A stretch of DNA of 64,000 nt, from assembly GCF_000143415.4 (NCBI RefSeq), contig NW_003314299.1, positions 1,223,502-1,287,501 of the forward strand, given 5' to 3'. The DNA is from Selaginella moellendorffii. Its lineage: Eukaryota; Streptophyta; Lycopodiopsida; Selaginellales; Selaginellaceae. Made by a program: the position numbers and the translations under genes. Each line of letters begins with the position of its first letter. Within the stretch, counting starts at the first letter, position 1. The notes beneath the pieces were generated by a model. The model was not told the DNA's origin. It searched no databases and was given only the letters and a program-made list of their open reading frames with translations. This document shows, piece by piece, positions 55,002 to 64,000 of this stretch.

Positions 55002-55949
55002 TTACGGCGTTGTGGTGGTCTCAGTCTCTGGCCCAGACTTGAGATCGAACTTTTCCTGGAGTAGCGTGAGAACTTCTGCCAGAGATCTCACCTTGAAAGT
55101 GGGGCGTTGGAGCAAAGACAGATGCGAGACGATGTATTTGTCGTCTTGATCTAAGAGACAAGTCGCTGTTCCAGCCTTGTTGCCACAAACAATCTACAAG
55201 AACTTATGAAATTCAGAAGCAATAGATCGAAATCGAGAACTTACATCATCTTTTGGATGGTCTCCAACCATGAGAACTTCGTGCGGGGAAACTCCCCATG
55301 CGCTACAGATGTGGAGGAGCGGGGCCGGATTTGGTTTGTATGGACGGAATTCTCTGCTTAGAGCTGGGCTAAAGTGTGGTTTCTGCGAGGAAGTGAGTAA
55401 TTAGCTACGATCGAAGAGAGAAAAGGATAGAGTACCTCGAATCTGGCATGGAAGTAATCGACAGCAGCCTTGACGTTGCGAGTGATCAATCCCCTCCTGC
55501 GATTTACTGCTCAAAAACTTAGGGAAGAACTAACAAGCTTCACGTTACTTACTTGAGCTTCTTCTCGTCGATGAAGTCACACAGCTCCTTCGCTCCTACA
55601 CACACAAGAACAGAGAACTGAAATTTCCCGAATTGGAGCTTGTCCAAGCCAAATTCCAAATCCAAATCTGTGAGCGCTTACCAGGCATGAATTGGAGCTT
55701 GTCCAATCCCTCCTTCTCGTACTCGGCAATCGTCGCATAGGCGCGCTGCTGCTCCTCCGGGCTCCACTGCTCAATCTCGTGCAAAATATCGATCGCCTTG
55801 TCCGAGCTCGGCTGATGCCGGCTCCCCAGCACCGCCCTGTACAGCGCCGGGAAATCGATCACTGGAATCGTGAGAGTGCCGTCCATATCGAAGACGACGC
55901 CGCGCAGTGTCCCGCGCAATGCGGGCAGCGCCATAGCCGAAATTCGCAT
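55002..55949 (-). CDS. HAD-superfamily phosphatase, apparent frameshift
   Basis: Five exons (55682-55949, 55553-55595, 55436-55497, 55245-55382, 55002-55193). Motif I is VVFDMDGTL, motif II lies near GLITRNVKAAVDYF, motif III is in the REFRPYKPNPAPLL segment, and motif IV is VLMVGDHPKDD. The pattern matches plant phosphoglycolate-phosphatase-like HAD proteins (At2g33255 type). Exon 3 ends AGATTTCGAG before GTACTC, which is one base too long to keep the frame into exon 4 (KPHFSPALSREFRP). The total is 703 bases, not divisible by three. Either a one-base insertion has broken the gene, or the sequence or the splice model is wrong here. Substrate is unknown. Confidence 0.8.
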
Positions 55950-56058
55950 AAACCCTAAGCTCTGTTTTCTAGGGTTTTTATGGGCCTCTTCTTTTTAGGG
56001 TTCTAACGATCCAAGATTTGGTGGTATTCCATTTCGAAATGTAGCCGGCCGGCGCGGC

Positions 56059-56120
56059 TCCCGCCAAATCGCCGTCCAATCGCCGCAATCCACGTGCCTC
56101 CTTTCAATGTGGGCGGGAAA
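56059..56120. promoter_or_regulatory. Two E2F-like sites in the HAD-RNR1 divergent promoter
   Basis: TCCCGCCAAA at 56059-56068 and GGCGGGAAA at 56112-56120 both fit the E2F consensus (TTTSSCGC family, read on either strand). They lie about 210-270 bases upstream of the RNR1 start codon. Ribonucleotide reductase genes are classic E2F targets in plants and animals, so S-phase control of RNR1 is likely. Confidence 0.65.
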
Positions 56121-56327
56121 ATATCGCAACGAGGAAGCTTTTCGGCTATAGGGTTTTATACCGTGTGGCGGTTTAGGAGGGAGCGTTACTTGGAGGCGCT
56201 CAATCGATTCCTCCGCGAGCTTGCTAGCCTTGCTCATTTCGGTCCCGCTGCTCGTCCGAGAATTCCCAGGTGAGATTTCTAGTGTCGGCGGCTTCGATCT
56301 GTTGCTAAGCCTTGCAAATCCAGGAAA

Positions 56328-59300
56328 ATGTATGTCATCAAGAGGGATGGGAAGCAAGAGGCCGTGCATTTCGACAAGATCACCGCCCGGCTCAAGAAGC
56401 TGAGCTATTCCCTCAATCCCGACTACTGTGATCCCGTGATTGTGGCACAGAAAGTATGCGCTGGGGTTTACAAGGGTGTTACTACCAGTCAGCTGGACGA
56501 ATTGGCTGCCGAGACTGCGGCTTCCATGACTACAAGTCATCCTGACTATGCAATTGTAAGCTAGAAGCTTTTTCTCGTTTGTTCTGCAAGCCTTTTTCTT
56601 TGTCAGTTTACTTATAGTTTTCACAGCTTGCTGCCAGGATTGTTGTCTCGAATCTTCACAAGAAAACTAAAAAGTCCTTCTCAGAGACGTAAGTTTTCTT
56701 CGAGAAGTTCTCTATTGTCTAACCAAAGCTGGGCTATCAGTGTGAAGGAGATGTACAGCCACGTTGACGAGAGGTCTGGACTGAAAGCTCCTCTCATTGC
56801 TAATGATGTCTACGATATCATTATGAAAGTGAGTATTCCCGTCATTGGTTCTCCTTTTCTGTTCTCATCAGTTTCTCTTTCTCTTTTCGTCCAGAACGCG
56901 GCGAAGCTTGATAGCGAAATCATCTATGACAGGGATTTCGACTATGACTACTTTGGATTCAAGACGCTCGAAAGATCATACCTCTTGAAAGTGAACGGGA
57001 GAGTCGTCGAGCGGCCTCAACACATGCTCATGCGAGTATCTGTAGGCATACACAAGGAGGACATTGAAGCTGCAATCAAGACGTACCATCTCATGTCTCA
57101 GCGTTGGTTTACCCATGCCTCACCAACACTGTTTAATGCTGGGACTCCTCGGCCTCAGGTTGGTTGCTTCGTGATTCTCCTTTTGTAGTTTACTTCTCAC
57201 TGTGACTTCTACAGCTTAGTAGCTGCTTCCTCCTCTGCATGAAGGAGGATAGCATTGAAGGCATTTATGATACCCTGAAGGAGTGTGCAGTAATCAGCAA
57301 GTCAGCCGGGGGTATCGGCCTCTCTGTCCATAATATTCGCGCCACTAACAGTTATATCCGTGGAACGAACGGCACGTCGAACGGGATTGTTCCCATGCTT
57401 CGAGTGTTCAATGATACCGCTCGCTATGTCGATCAAGGGGGAGGCAAGAGGAAAGGTATCATGTACAGCTTTTCAACATTTATAATCATCATTATTACTT
57501 TTGTTTCGTTTTTTACCACATGCAGGAGCTTTTGCGATCTATTTGGAACCGTGGCATGCAGATGTGTTTGATTGGCTTGATCTTAAGAAAAACCACGGGA
57601 AGGTAGTGTCTTTTTGTGCTGCAATTCATTTTTAGTTTCTTGCATCAACGTACAGGAGGAGAACCGTGCCCGTGATTTGTTCTATGGCCTCTGGATTCCT
57701 GACCTTTTCATGGAACGAGTTAGGAGCAATAGCGATTGGTCTCTGTTCTGTCCGAACGAGGCTCCTGGATTGGCTGACTGCTGGGGTGAGGAGTTTGAAA
57801 GCTTGTACACGAGATATGAAAGGGAGGTCAGTCTCCTTGCTCTACTTCTTTTATGAGCTTAATTTTTGCGGTGTTTATCAGGGGAGAGCTAAACGTTCCT
57901 TATCAGCTCAGAAACTTTGGTTTGCAATTTTGGAATCTCAGATGGAAACTGGCAATCCGTACATGGTTTTTAAGGTGTGAAGTCAAGGAGTGTCTTCTTA
58001 TTTCTGATGCTTTTTTCCGTTTCAGGATACTTGTAACAGGAAGAGCAATCAACAAAATCTGGGGACTATCAAGTGCTCAAATCTCTGCACTGAGATTGTG
58101 GAATATACCAGTCCCTCTGAGACAGCCGTGTGTAACCTTGCATCCATTGCGTTACCTCGGTTTGTTCGTGAACAAGGAATAAACTCGGAAACGAAACTGG
58201 TCGGTAGCAAGGGATGCAAAAATAGAGTTTTTGATTTCCACAAACTGGCTGAGGTAACACAGCTTTCATCATTCTCTAACATCAACTTGGAGATTGTTTC
58301 CAGGTGACAACAGTAGTGACTGAAAACTTAAACAAGATTATTGACATCAACTACTACCCAGTTGACACAGCAAAGCGCTCAAATCTTCGACATCGTCCAA
58401 TTGGGATTGGTGTCCAAGGATTAGCTGACGCATTTATTCTCCTTGGGCTCCCATTCGACTCCGAAGAGGTACAACGTTTTTTTCTTGTGGCCGTCTTACG
58501 TTTTCTCTTTTACAGGCTCGTGATCTGAACAAAGACATTTTTGAGACGATCTATTATCATGCCATGAAAACGTCAAGCGTTCTGGCAGAATTATATGGAG
58601 TTTATGAAACATATCCTGGAAGTCCAGTCAGTAAGGTTCGGGTAGTGAGTATTATCTTTTTCTGTATCAATGCTTTGTCTTTCCAGGGAGTCTTTCAACC
58701 AGATATGTGGAACGTTATACCCTCTGGTCGTTGGGATTGGCCAGCCTTGAAGGAAATGGTCGCCCGCCATGGAGTACGCAATTCCTTACTTGTTGCTCCA
58801 ATGCCGACAGCATCAACAAGCCAAATTCTTGGAAACAACGAGTGTTTTGAGCCTTATACATCCAATATTTACACTCGACGCGTTCTAAGGTATGCCTTCT
58901 TTCTGTATCAGCTGTGATACTTATGTTGCCTGCTACAGTGGTGAATTTGTTGTGGTTAACAAGCATTTGCTGAACGATTTGACCGATTTGGGAATATGGA
59001 CACCGGATCTGAAGAACAAAGTAATGGCTTATAATGGCTCCATTCAGAGCATCGAAGGGATACCGGACGACCTTAAACAAATATACAGGTTTGTTTGTGG
59101 ACAAGTTTTTATTCTTTCTGAACCAAGTCAATCAGGACTGTATGGGAGATCAAGCAACGGACGATCGTTGATATGGCTGTGGAACGCGGAGCATACATTG
59201 ACCAAAGCCAAAGCCTGAACATTCATATGGAGCAGCCCACAACGACCAAATTGACTTCACTACACTTCCACGCATGGTCAGGGGTAAGGACAGTCAGCAT

Positions 59301-59565
59301 ATTAGCGTTTTCTATGCCTGTCTTCAACGAAATTAATTTCAGGGCCTAAAGACTGGTATGTACTATCTACGATCGCAAGCTGCTGCGGACGCTATCAAGT
59401 TCACTGTCGATACGGCCTCGTTAAAGGTAGGATTCTATTTTCTACGGTTTTATCTAACCTTATCTTCTGTACCAGAGTCCTGCAAAGGCAACCGACGAAG
59501 AGCTATTAGCGCAGATGGTCTGCTCACTCGAGAATCGTGAGAACTGCTTAGCGTGTGGTAGCTAG
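56328..59565 (+). CDS. RNR1: Ribonucleoside-diphosphate reductase large subunit
   Basis: Sixteen coding exons (56328-56555, 56627-56688, 56741-56828, 56895-57158, 57215-57455, 57525-57602, 57655-57826, 57883-57974, 58027-58253, 58304-58468, 58516-58634, 58687-58889, 58939-59088, 59136-59283, 59343-59427, 59476-59565) total 2412 bases and 803 residues. The N-terminal ATP-cone begins [18 protein letters not shown]. Active-site residues are visible: SSCFLL, the NLCTEIVEY radical-site block, [17 protein letters not shown], and the C-terminal redox pair in CLACGS. The enzyme makes deoxynucleoside diphosphates with the small subunit in the cytosol. Length is normal for class Ia R1. The leader has an intron whose acceptor lies 6 bases before the ATG. 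Confidence 0.97.
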
Positions 59566-60045
59566 GTGCATGGTTAGAATGTGTTTTACGCTACGTAGGC
59601 CAGCAGAGCTCTAACTTAGTGCTCAGTAATCTACACTCGAAGGCCTGTATATGATATTTGAGGTAAGAAATCCTGTTCCGAATTTTTGGGATCCATTTTG
59701 GGTGTGAGCGTTGACGCCAGTTACAGGTGACTAGAAAGAAGAAACTGATGCGTTTATTCTTATAAAACTGTCCTCTTTGGGGTTTTAATCGCTCTATTTC
59801 ACGCAGCGTAGCTCAGCGGTCATCGTCTCTGTGGGTGTGAACAGTAATAACCTTGATCGGCCTCTCTGTGAGTATACTTACGTCTTTCAATTTTCGTTTC
59901 TCATCTAGTTTCTTAAGCAGCGACGAAGATGCGATTACTGGATCTGTCGGCCGTGAGGTACGCCCAGCGACTGACAGTAGGACATAGATCTGTCTGGTTA
60001 ATTTCTCCGTGGAGAGTTTAGATCTCTCTCACACTCATCAGAAAG
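59566..60045. other. Intergenic region RNR1 to polyol transporter
   Basis: 3' region of RNR1 and promoter/leader of the transporter. GTAGCTCAGCGGT near 59807 looks like a tRNA D-arm, but no matching T-arm or acceptor is found. No gene is seen. Confidence 0.5.
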
Positions 60046-61904
60046 ATGGAAGGCTTGAGCAGAAGTGAGCCTTCAGATTCAAGGGGGTTTACACAGGATA
60101 CAGGCCTCCTGGTGAACGATGGCTCGAAGCAGACAAGCACGTATCAGCTGTTGTCGACTAGCACAGAATCAGGGAAGCATTTTTATCGATACGTTGTTTG
60201 GTGCGCCCTTTTGGCATCTCTGAATTCTGTGCTACTTGGATATGGTATGTGTTTTGTTTCTTTACTTAGCATTGAGTTTTAACTTTGTGTCTTCCAGACA
60301 TTGGTATCATGAGCGGAGCAGTCTTGTTCATAAAGGAGGATCTGAAAATTCATGAGCTACAGGAAGAGGTTCTGGTAGGCTCGCTAAACTTGATATCTTT
60401 AGTCGGCGGAGTTTTAGCAGGCAGGCTTTCGGACTCCATTGGCCGAAAGAAAACAATGGCAATAGCTTCCGTCATATTCTTTCTCGGAGCAGGGGTGATG
60501 GGGCTGGCTCCAAATTTTGGTATCTTGCTGGGTGGTCGTATAGTGGCAGGGATAGGAGTAGGATTCGGGCTTATGATAGCACCAGTCTACACTGCAGAGT
60601 TGGCACCAGCAGCAAGCAGGGGTGCTTTGGTTTCGTTTCCAGAGATTTTTATCAACGTGGGAATACTACTGGGATACATTGTCAGCTACTTACTGTCGGG
60701 ATTGTCTGCGGGACTCAGCTGGAGGCTGATGCTCGGGGCAGGATGCATCCCAGCGATCGTTCTGGCTGTTGGTGTTCTTTTCATGCCAGAATCACCGAGG
60801 TGGCTCGTCATGCAAAGCAGAATACCCGAGGCGGAAGTGGTCCTTCTCAAGACCTCGAGAAGCAAGCAGGAAGCGGATGAAAGGCTGGCGGATATAATGG
60901 CAGCCGCGAAGCTCAACCAGCAAGCCGGCAAGAGCCAAGGCGAAGGAGTCTGGAACGAGCTTCTGTGGCCGGTTCCATCCGTGAGAAGGATGGTCATCGT
61001 GGCCTTGGGTATCCAGTTCTTCCAGCAAGCCTCAGGGATCGACGCTCTCGTATACTACAGCCCAGCGGTCTTTAACCAGGCCGGGATCACAAGCAAAGCA
61101 GGAGTTCTGGGAACCACAGTGGCAGTAGGATTCACCAAGACGGCTTTCATTCTCGTGGCAACATCTTTGCTAGATAAAGTCGGCCGGAGGCCACTGCTTC
61201 TCGCGAGCAGCGTCGGGATGGCGGCATCACTGGCGACAGTGGCTCTCGGCTTTGTCTTCTACGACAGTTCCATGGATCCGAGCAAGCATCGCCACCTTCC
61301 AGTCCAGTCCACAGCTAAATCCCCCGGAGGAAGCTCGGACGTAGCTCTAGCTCTGATCATTACCGCCATTTGCGTGTTCATGGCTTCCTTCTCGGTGGGA
61401 TTCGGGCCGATCAACATGGTTCTAAACTCCGAGGTGTTTCCTCTCAGGCTCCGAGCTCAAGCCGTGAGCCTGGGACTGCTCGTCAACCGGCTGGTTAGCG
61501 GCACCATCGGGCTTACGTTCTTGAGCATCTCCGAGGCACTGTCACTGGCCGGGACGTTCTTTCTCTTCGCGGGCATCGCGGCAGCGTCGGTGGTGTTCAT
61601 CTACTTTCTGGTTCCCGAGACCAAAGGGAAGAGTTTGGAGGAGATCGCTGGGATGTTTGAGCGGGAGGGGATGCTCGCTGGATCGCCAGAGCTTGTGGAG
61701 CTTTCTTCATCCGCGGCGGTGGCGGGAGGCCAATCTTTCAAGTACGAGGACGTGGGGAGTGCTCCTCACGAGCACTTGGAAGTGGAGGGTAGCCATGAAG
61801 AAGGTGGTGGGCGGCTTGGGCAGCAAGGAATGTATGATGAAGAATCTCACAAGAAGCTGCTAGCTAAAGTCAAGTTGATTGCTGCGAAACAGGGCAATGT
61901 TTGA
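60046..61904 (+). CDS. Polyol/monosaccharide transporter-like MFS carrier
   Basis: Two exons (60046-60244, 60298-61904) encode 601 residues with about 12 membrane segments. Sugar-porter motifs are GYDIGIMSGA, GRLSDSIGRKKTM, PESPRWLV, GIQFFQQASGIDALVYYSP, DKVGRRPLL and PETKGKSLEE. The pattern is closest to plant polyol transporters (PLT), which move linear polyols and some monosaccharides with H+ across the plasma membrane. The N-terminus (about 45 residues) and the hydrophilic C-terminus (about 75 residues beyond PETKG) are longer than usual; the tail includes VAGGQSFKYEDVG and HEHLEVEGSHEEG. Substrate is not predicted from sequence alone. Confidence 0.9.
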
Positions 61905-62231
61905 ACCAAGTGTTTGGGATGATTCAGAATATGGGTGTTTTTATTTTAACTAAATTGTTAAATGAAATTCAAGTTTTGTGTTGATAAATTGTCGGCCAGG
62001 ATTCCAAAGACGTTTTCATAAAAGATATAACAAATCAAAAGGTAATTGTGTGCAATTTAAAAGGTGTAAATAAAAGTATTGTCGGGATTTATTATCACAT
62101 GTCATATACGACTGACATGCGGTTAGGGTTTGACTAGACTTCCATGCACGACCTCCCAACATTGACGGGAACACAACCACGGCAGCAAGTATTATGGAAC
62201 CAGAGGGAATTGCTCATTGAAGTAACACAGA
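61905..62231. other. AT-rich intergenic DNA
   Basis: 3' flank of the transporter gene; no coding sequence or repeat is recognised. Confidence 0.5.
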
Positions 62232-62345
62232 TGGAAACATATAGCAAGTGCTTGAATGGCAATTTCCCTTCTCTCCCAAAAGTCCCATGGAAACATATAG
62301 CAAATGCTTGAATGACAACTTCCCTTTTCTTCCAGAAAGTGTCAT
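62232..62345 (+). repeat. Tandem direct repeat of about 57 bases
   Basis: Two adjacent copies share GGAAACATATAGCAA-TGCTTGAATG and CAA-TTCCCTT-TCT, at 62232-62289 and 62290-62345. No coding role is seen. Confidence 0.85.
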
Positions 62346-62481
62346 GTTAAACGACACCCATACTAAAGGGGAAGAAGATGAAAACCCCATCTTTACCGGG
62401 CAACTATCTATCTATTTATATTTACATAATCCCCAGTTTTATTAAAGTAGCTTATAGACATACACACTAGTGCATTTCATT

Positions 62482-63939
62482 TCATGCTCGCTTCTTGAGC
62501 TCGGTGAAAGGATAGACCGAAGAGGTACCGCTGATGAACGCATCCCCAAGCTTGAACGAATCGTAGTGCAGGAAGAAATCCGCAAACAAGATCCTCGTAA
62601 CCAACACCACAAAGTTCTTCCCGGGGCACTGCTTGTTGTCCACGCTGGGCGAGCCCGTCTCGGGGCCATTCGACCAGAAAACATGCTCCAGCAGGCGCTG
62701 CCCCTCCTCCCCCATGAACCTCCGAGGCTTGAACTTCTCGGGCTCCTCAAACACCACCGGGTCGCGCGTCACCAGCGGCTGGTACCCGTACAGCATCTCC
62801 CCGGCCTTGATCTTGAACGCCTCGACGTGCGTCTCAAGGACAAAGTCCACCTTGGCCTTGCCGTACTGCGACTGTACCGGGGGCTCGATGCGCAGCACCT
62901 CGTACACCGTGGACTGCAGCAGCGGCATGGCGCCCAGTGCCGCGGCGTCCACGCCGCCGCGGCCCACGGCACGCCGCACCTCCTCCCGCAGCTCCGCCTG
63001 CAGGTCAAACTCGTCAAAGTCGCTCACATTCTTGAACAGCGCGGGCCACAGAATGGTCAACCCCCCGAAGGTGTTGAAACATATGAAGAAGACGAGGTTG
63101 TGCAGGGCCTCGTCGGGCTCGATACCGTGCGGCACCGCGAGTGACACCGCGCGCTCCCCGTTGGCCTTAAAGAAGCGCACGATCTTCTGGTACTCGGGCG
63201 CCACGATGATGAAAGGTATGGGCGCGGTGTGGAGCAACGGCTCCTGGATCACGGCGGGCAGGCCCGCGTTGAGCACCGGCGCGATCTGCGGCGCGATCCA
63301 CAGCTTGATCCCGGTCTCGGTGAGCGCATTCCCCTCGGTTGCATCCTTGTCCAGCACCGTCTTGGTCAGGAAACGGAGCGCGATCTTCCCCAGCACAGGG
63401 TTGAGCTCCGGTGGATCATCCGGGAGCAGCCCCGAGACAAGTCCGCCCAGCAGCCTCCCGGACTTCTTCGGCTTGTTGAGCTCGGCGTCCCACTCGGCAT
63501 ATCCGGCAGCCGCTGCCGCACGGAGCTCCGGGATCCAACGGTCGTGGTTGCTGCTGAGGATGTCCATGCAGTACGACTTGAGCTGCGCATGCTTGGGCTC
63601 CTCCTGTCCGAGATAGGACAGCACGCGGTAGCCGCCCGTGAATCCGGTGCTCGGGACGTAGGTGCCGGTGAACACATCCTTCTTGCTCACCTTGGTGAGA
63701 TCGAACAGGACAGGGAAGCTCTTCTGATCCAGCAGCGCAATGACTTTGGAATCGGGGAAGAAAGGTGGCCCGGGGGGCATGTTGACGCGGAAGACGGTGC
63801 TCCCGTACTCGTCCCTCCGCTTCTCGAAGAAATTCTTGCCGTAGAAACGGTCCAGCCGATCCAGCACGGAGCCGAGTATGGGTGCGCCATATTCACCAGG
63901 CACGTCGCGCTTCACCTCCAGGTTCCTGTCGTTGCTCAT
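62482..63939 (-). CDS. CYP74: CYP74-family cytochrome P450 (AOS/DES/HPL type)
   Basis: Intronless gene for 485 residues, ATG at 63939. CYP74 hallmarks are PGEYGAPILGSVLDRLDRFY at the N-terminus, an I-helix region FFICFNTFGGLTILWPALF that lacks the Thr used by monooxygenases for oxygen activation, and the heme loop SNGPETGSPSVDNKQCPGKN with the Cys ligand. CYP74 enzymes rearrange fatty-acid hydroperoxides without O2 or NADPH: allene oxide synthase (jasmonate precursors), divinyl ether synthase or hydroperoxide lyase. Which activity applies needs structural or enzymatic comparison. No plastid transit peptide is obvious. The window ends 61 bases upstream of the start codon, so the promoter is largely outside. 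Confidence 0.93.
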   Translation of the reverse strand: MSNDRNLEVKRDVPGEYGAPILGSVLDRLDRFYGKNFFEKRRDEYGSTVFRVNMPPGPPFFPDSKVIALLDQKSFPVLFDLTKVSKKDVFTGTYVPSTGFTGGYRVLSYLGQEEPKHAQLKSYCMDILSSNHDRWIPELRAAAAAGYAEWDAELNKPKKSGRLLGGLVSGLLPDDPPELNPVLGKIALRFLTKTVLDKDATEGNALTETGIKLWIAPQIAPVLNAGLPAVIQEPLLHTAPIPFIIVAPEYQKIVRFFKANGERAVSLAVPHGIEPDEALHNLVFFICFNTFGGLTILWPALFKNVSDFDEFDLQAELREEVRRAVGRGGVDAAALGAMPLLQSTVYEVLRIEPPVQSQYGKAKVDFVLETHVEAFKIKAGEMLYGYQPLVTRDPVVFEEPEKFKPRRFMGEEGQRLLEHVFWSNGPETGSPSVDNKQCPGKNFVVLVTRILFADFFLHYDSFKLGDAFISGTSSVYPFTELKKRA

Positions 63940-64000
63940 CACTGCAATTGATGCAAAGAAGTGAAGTGTGAGCTGCTAAGAACACACTACTTGAGTACAA

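Noticed and set aside
59800-59860. tRNA D-arm-like GTAGCTCAGCGGT
   Set aside because: No T-arm or closing acceptor stem lies at the expected distance.

Overview
The window looks like nuclear DNA of a land plant with a compact genome, most probably the lycophyte Selaginella moellendorffii. Almost every gene is split by very short GT-AG introns of about 45-65 bases. Telo-box motifs (AAACCCTAA) sit at several starts, and the gene set is plant-type (polyol transporter, CYP74, kelch ACBP, TIFY-CCT-GATA factor, PBS1-like kinase, WRC protein). No sequence search was run; every call rests on translation, motif recognition and splice reconstruction, and most rebuilt coding sequences were checked for a total length divisible by three.

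Region 1 (1-16000) is a recent tandem duplication of a 7.87-kb block. Each copy carries a broken LINE reverse-transcriptase fragment, a PP2C phosphatase, a divergent kinase-fold protein, a decayed GPAT9-like acyltransferase and an F-box gene. A third, older remnant follows at about 15722-16001.

Region 2 (16300-18290) holds a small secreted-protein gene on the minus strand. It is built from symmetric phase-1 mini-exons, and a 69-base exon with its intron has been amplified in tandem. It is the most unusual locus here.

Region 3 (18500-29480) holds TRAPPC3, a TFIP11/STIPL1 splicing factor, a kelch-type acyl-CoA-binding protein whose 3' end has been duplicated in tandem, and a VAP4-type MSP-domain protein.

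Region 4 (30650-39250) holds three members of one regulatory family (HARE-HTH-like with EAR motif, WRC domain, HARE-HTH-like) with ATG8 between two of them, then a probable SKA3 kinetochore gene. An AT-rich island follows (39290-40458).

Region 5 (40459-64000) is dense housekeeping and signalling DNA: a three-RRM hnRNP F/H-like protein, a DRB dsRNA-binding protein, U1-C, a PBS1-like kinase, SWC2/YL1, a ZML-type GATA factor, a HAD phosphatase with an apparent one-base frameshift, ribonucleotide reductase large subunit (divergent from the HAD gene, with E2F-like sites between them), a polyol-transporter-like carrier and a CYP74 enzyme. RNA processing (STIPL1, hnRNP F/H, U1-C, DRB) is well represented, but nothing suggests a functional cluster.
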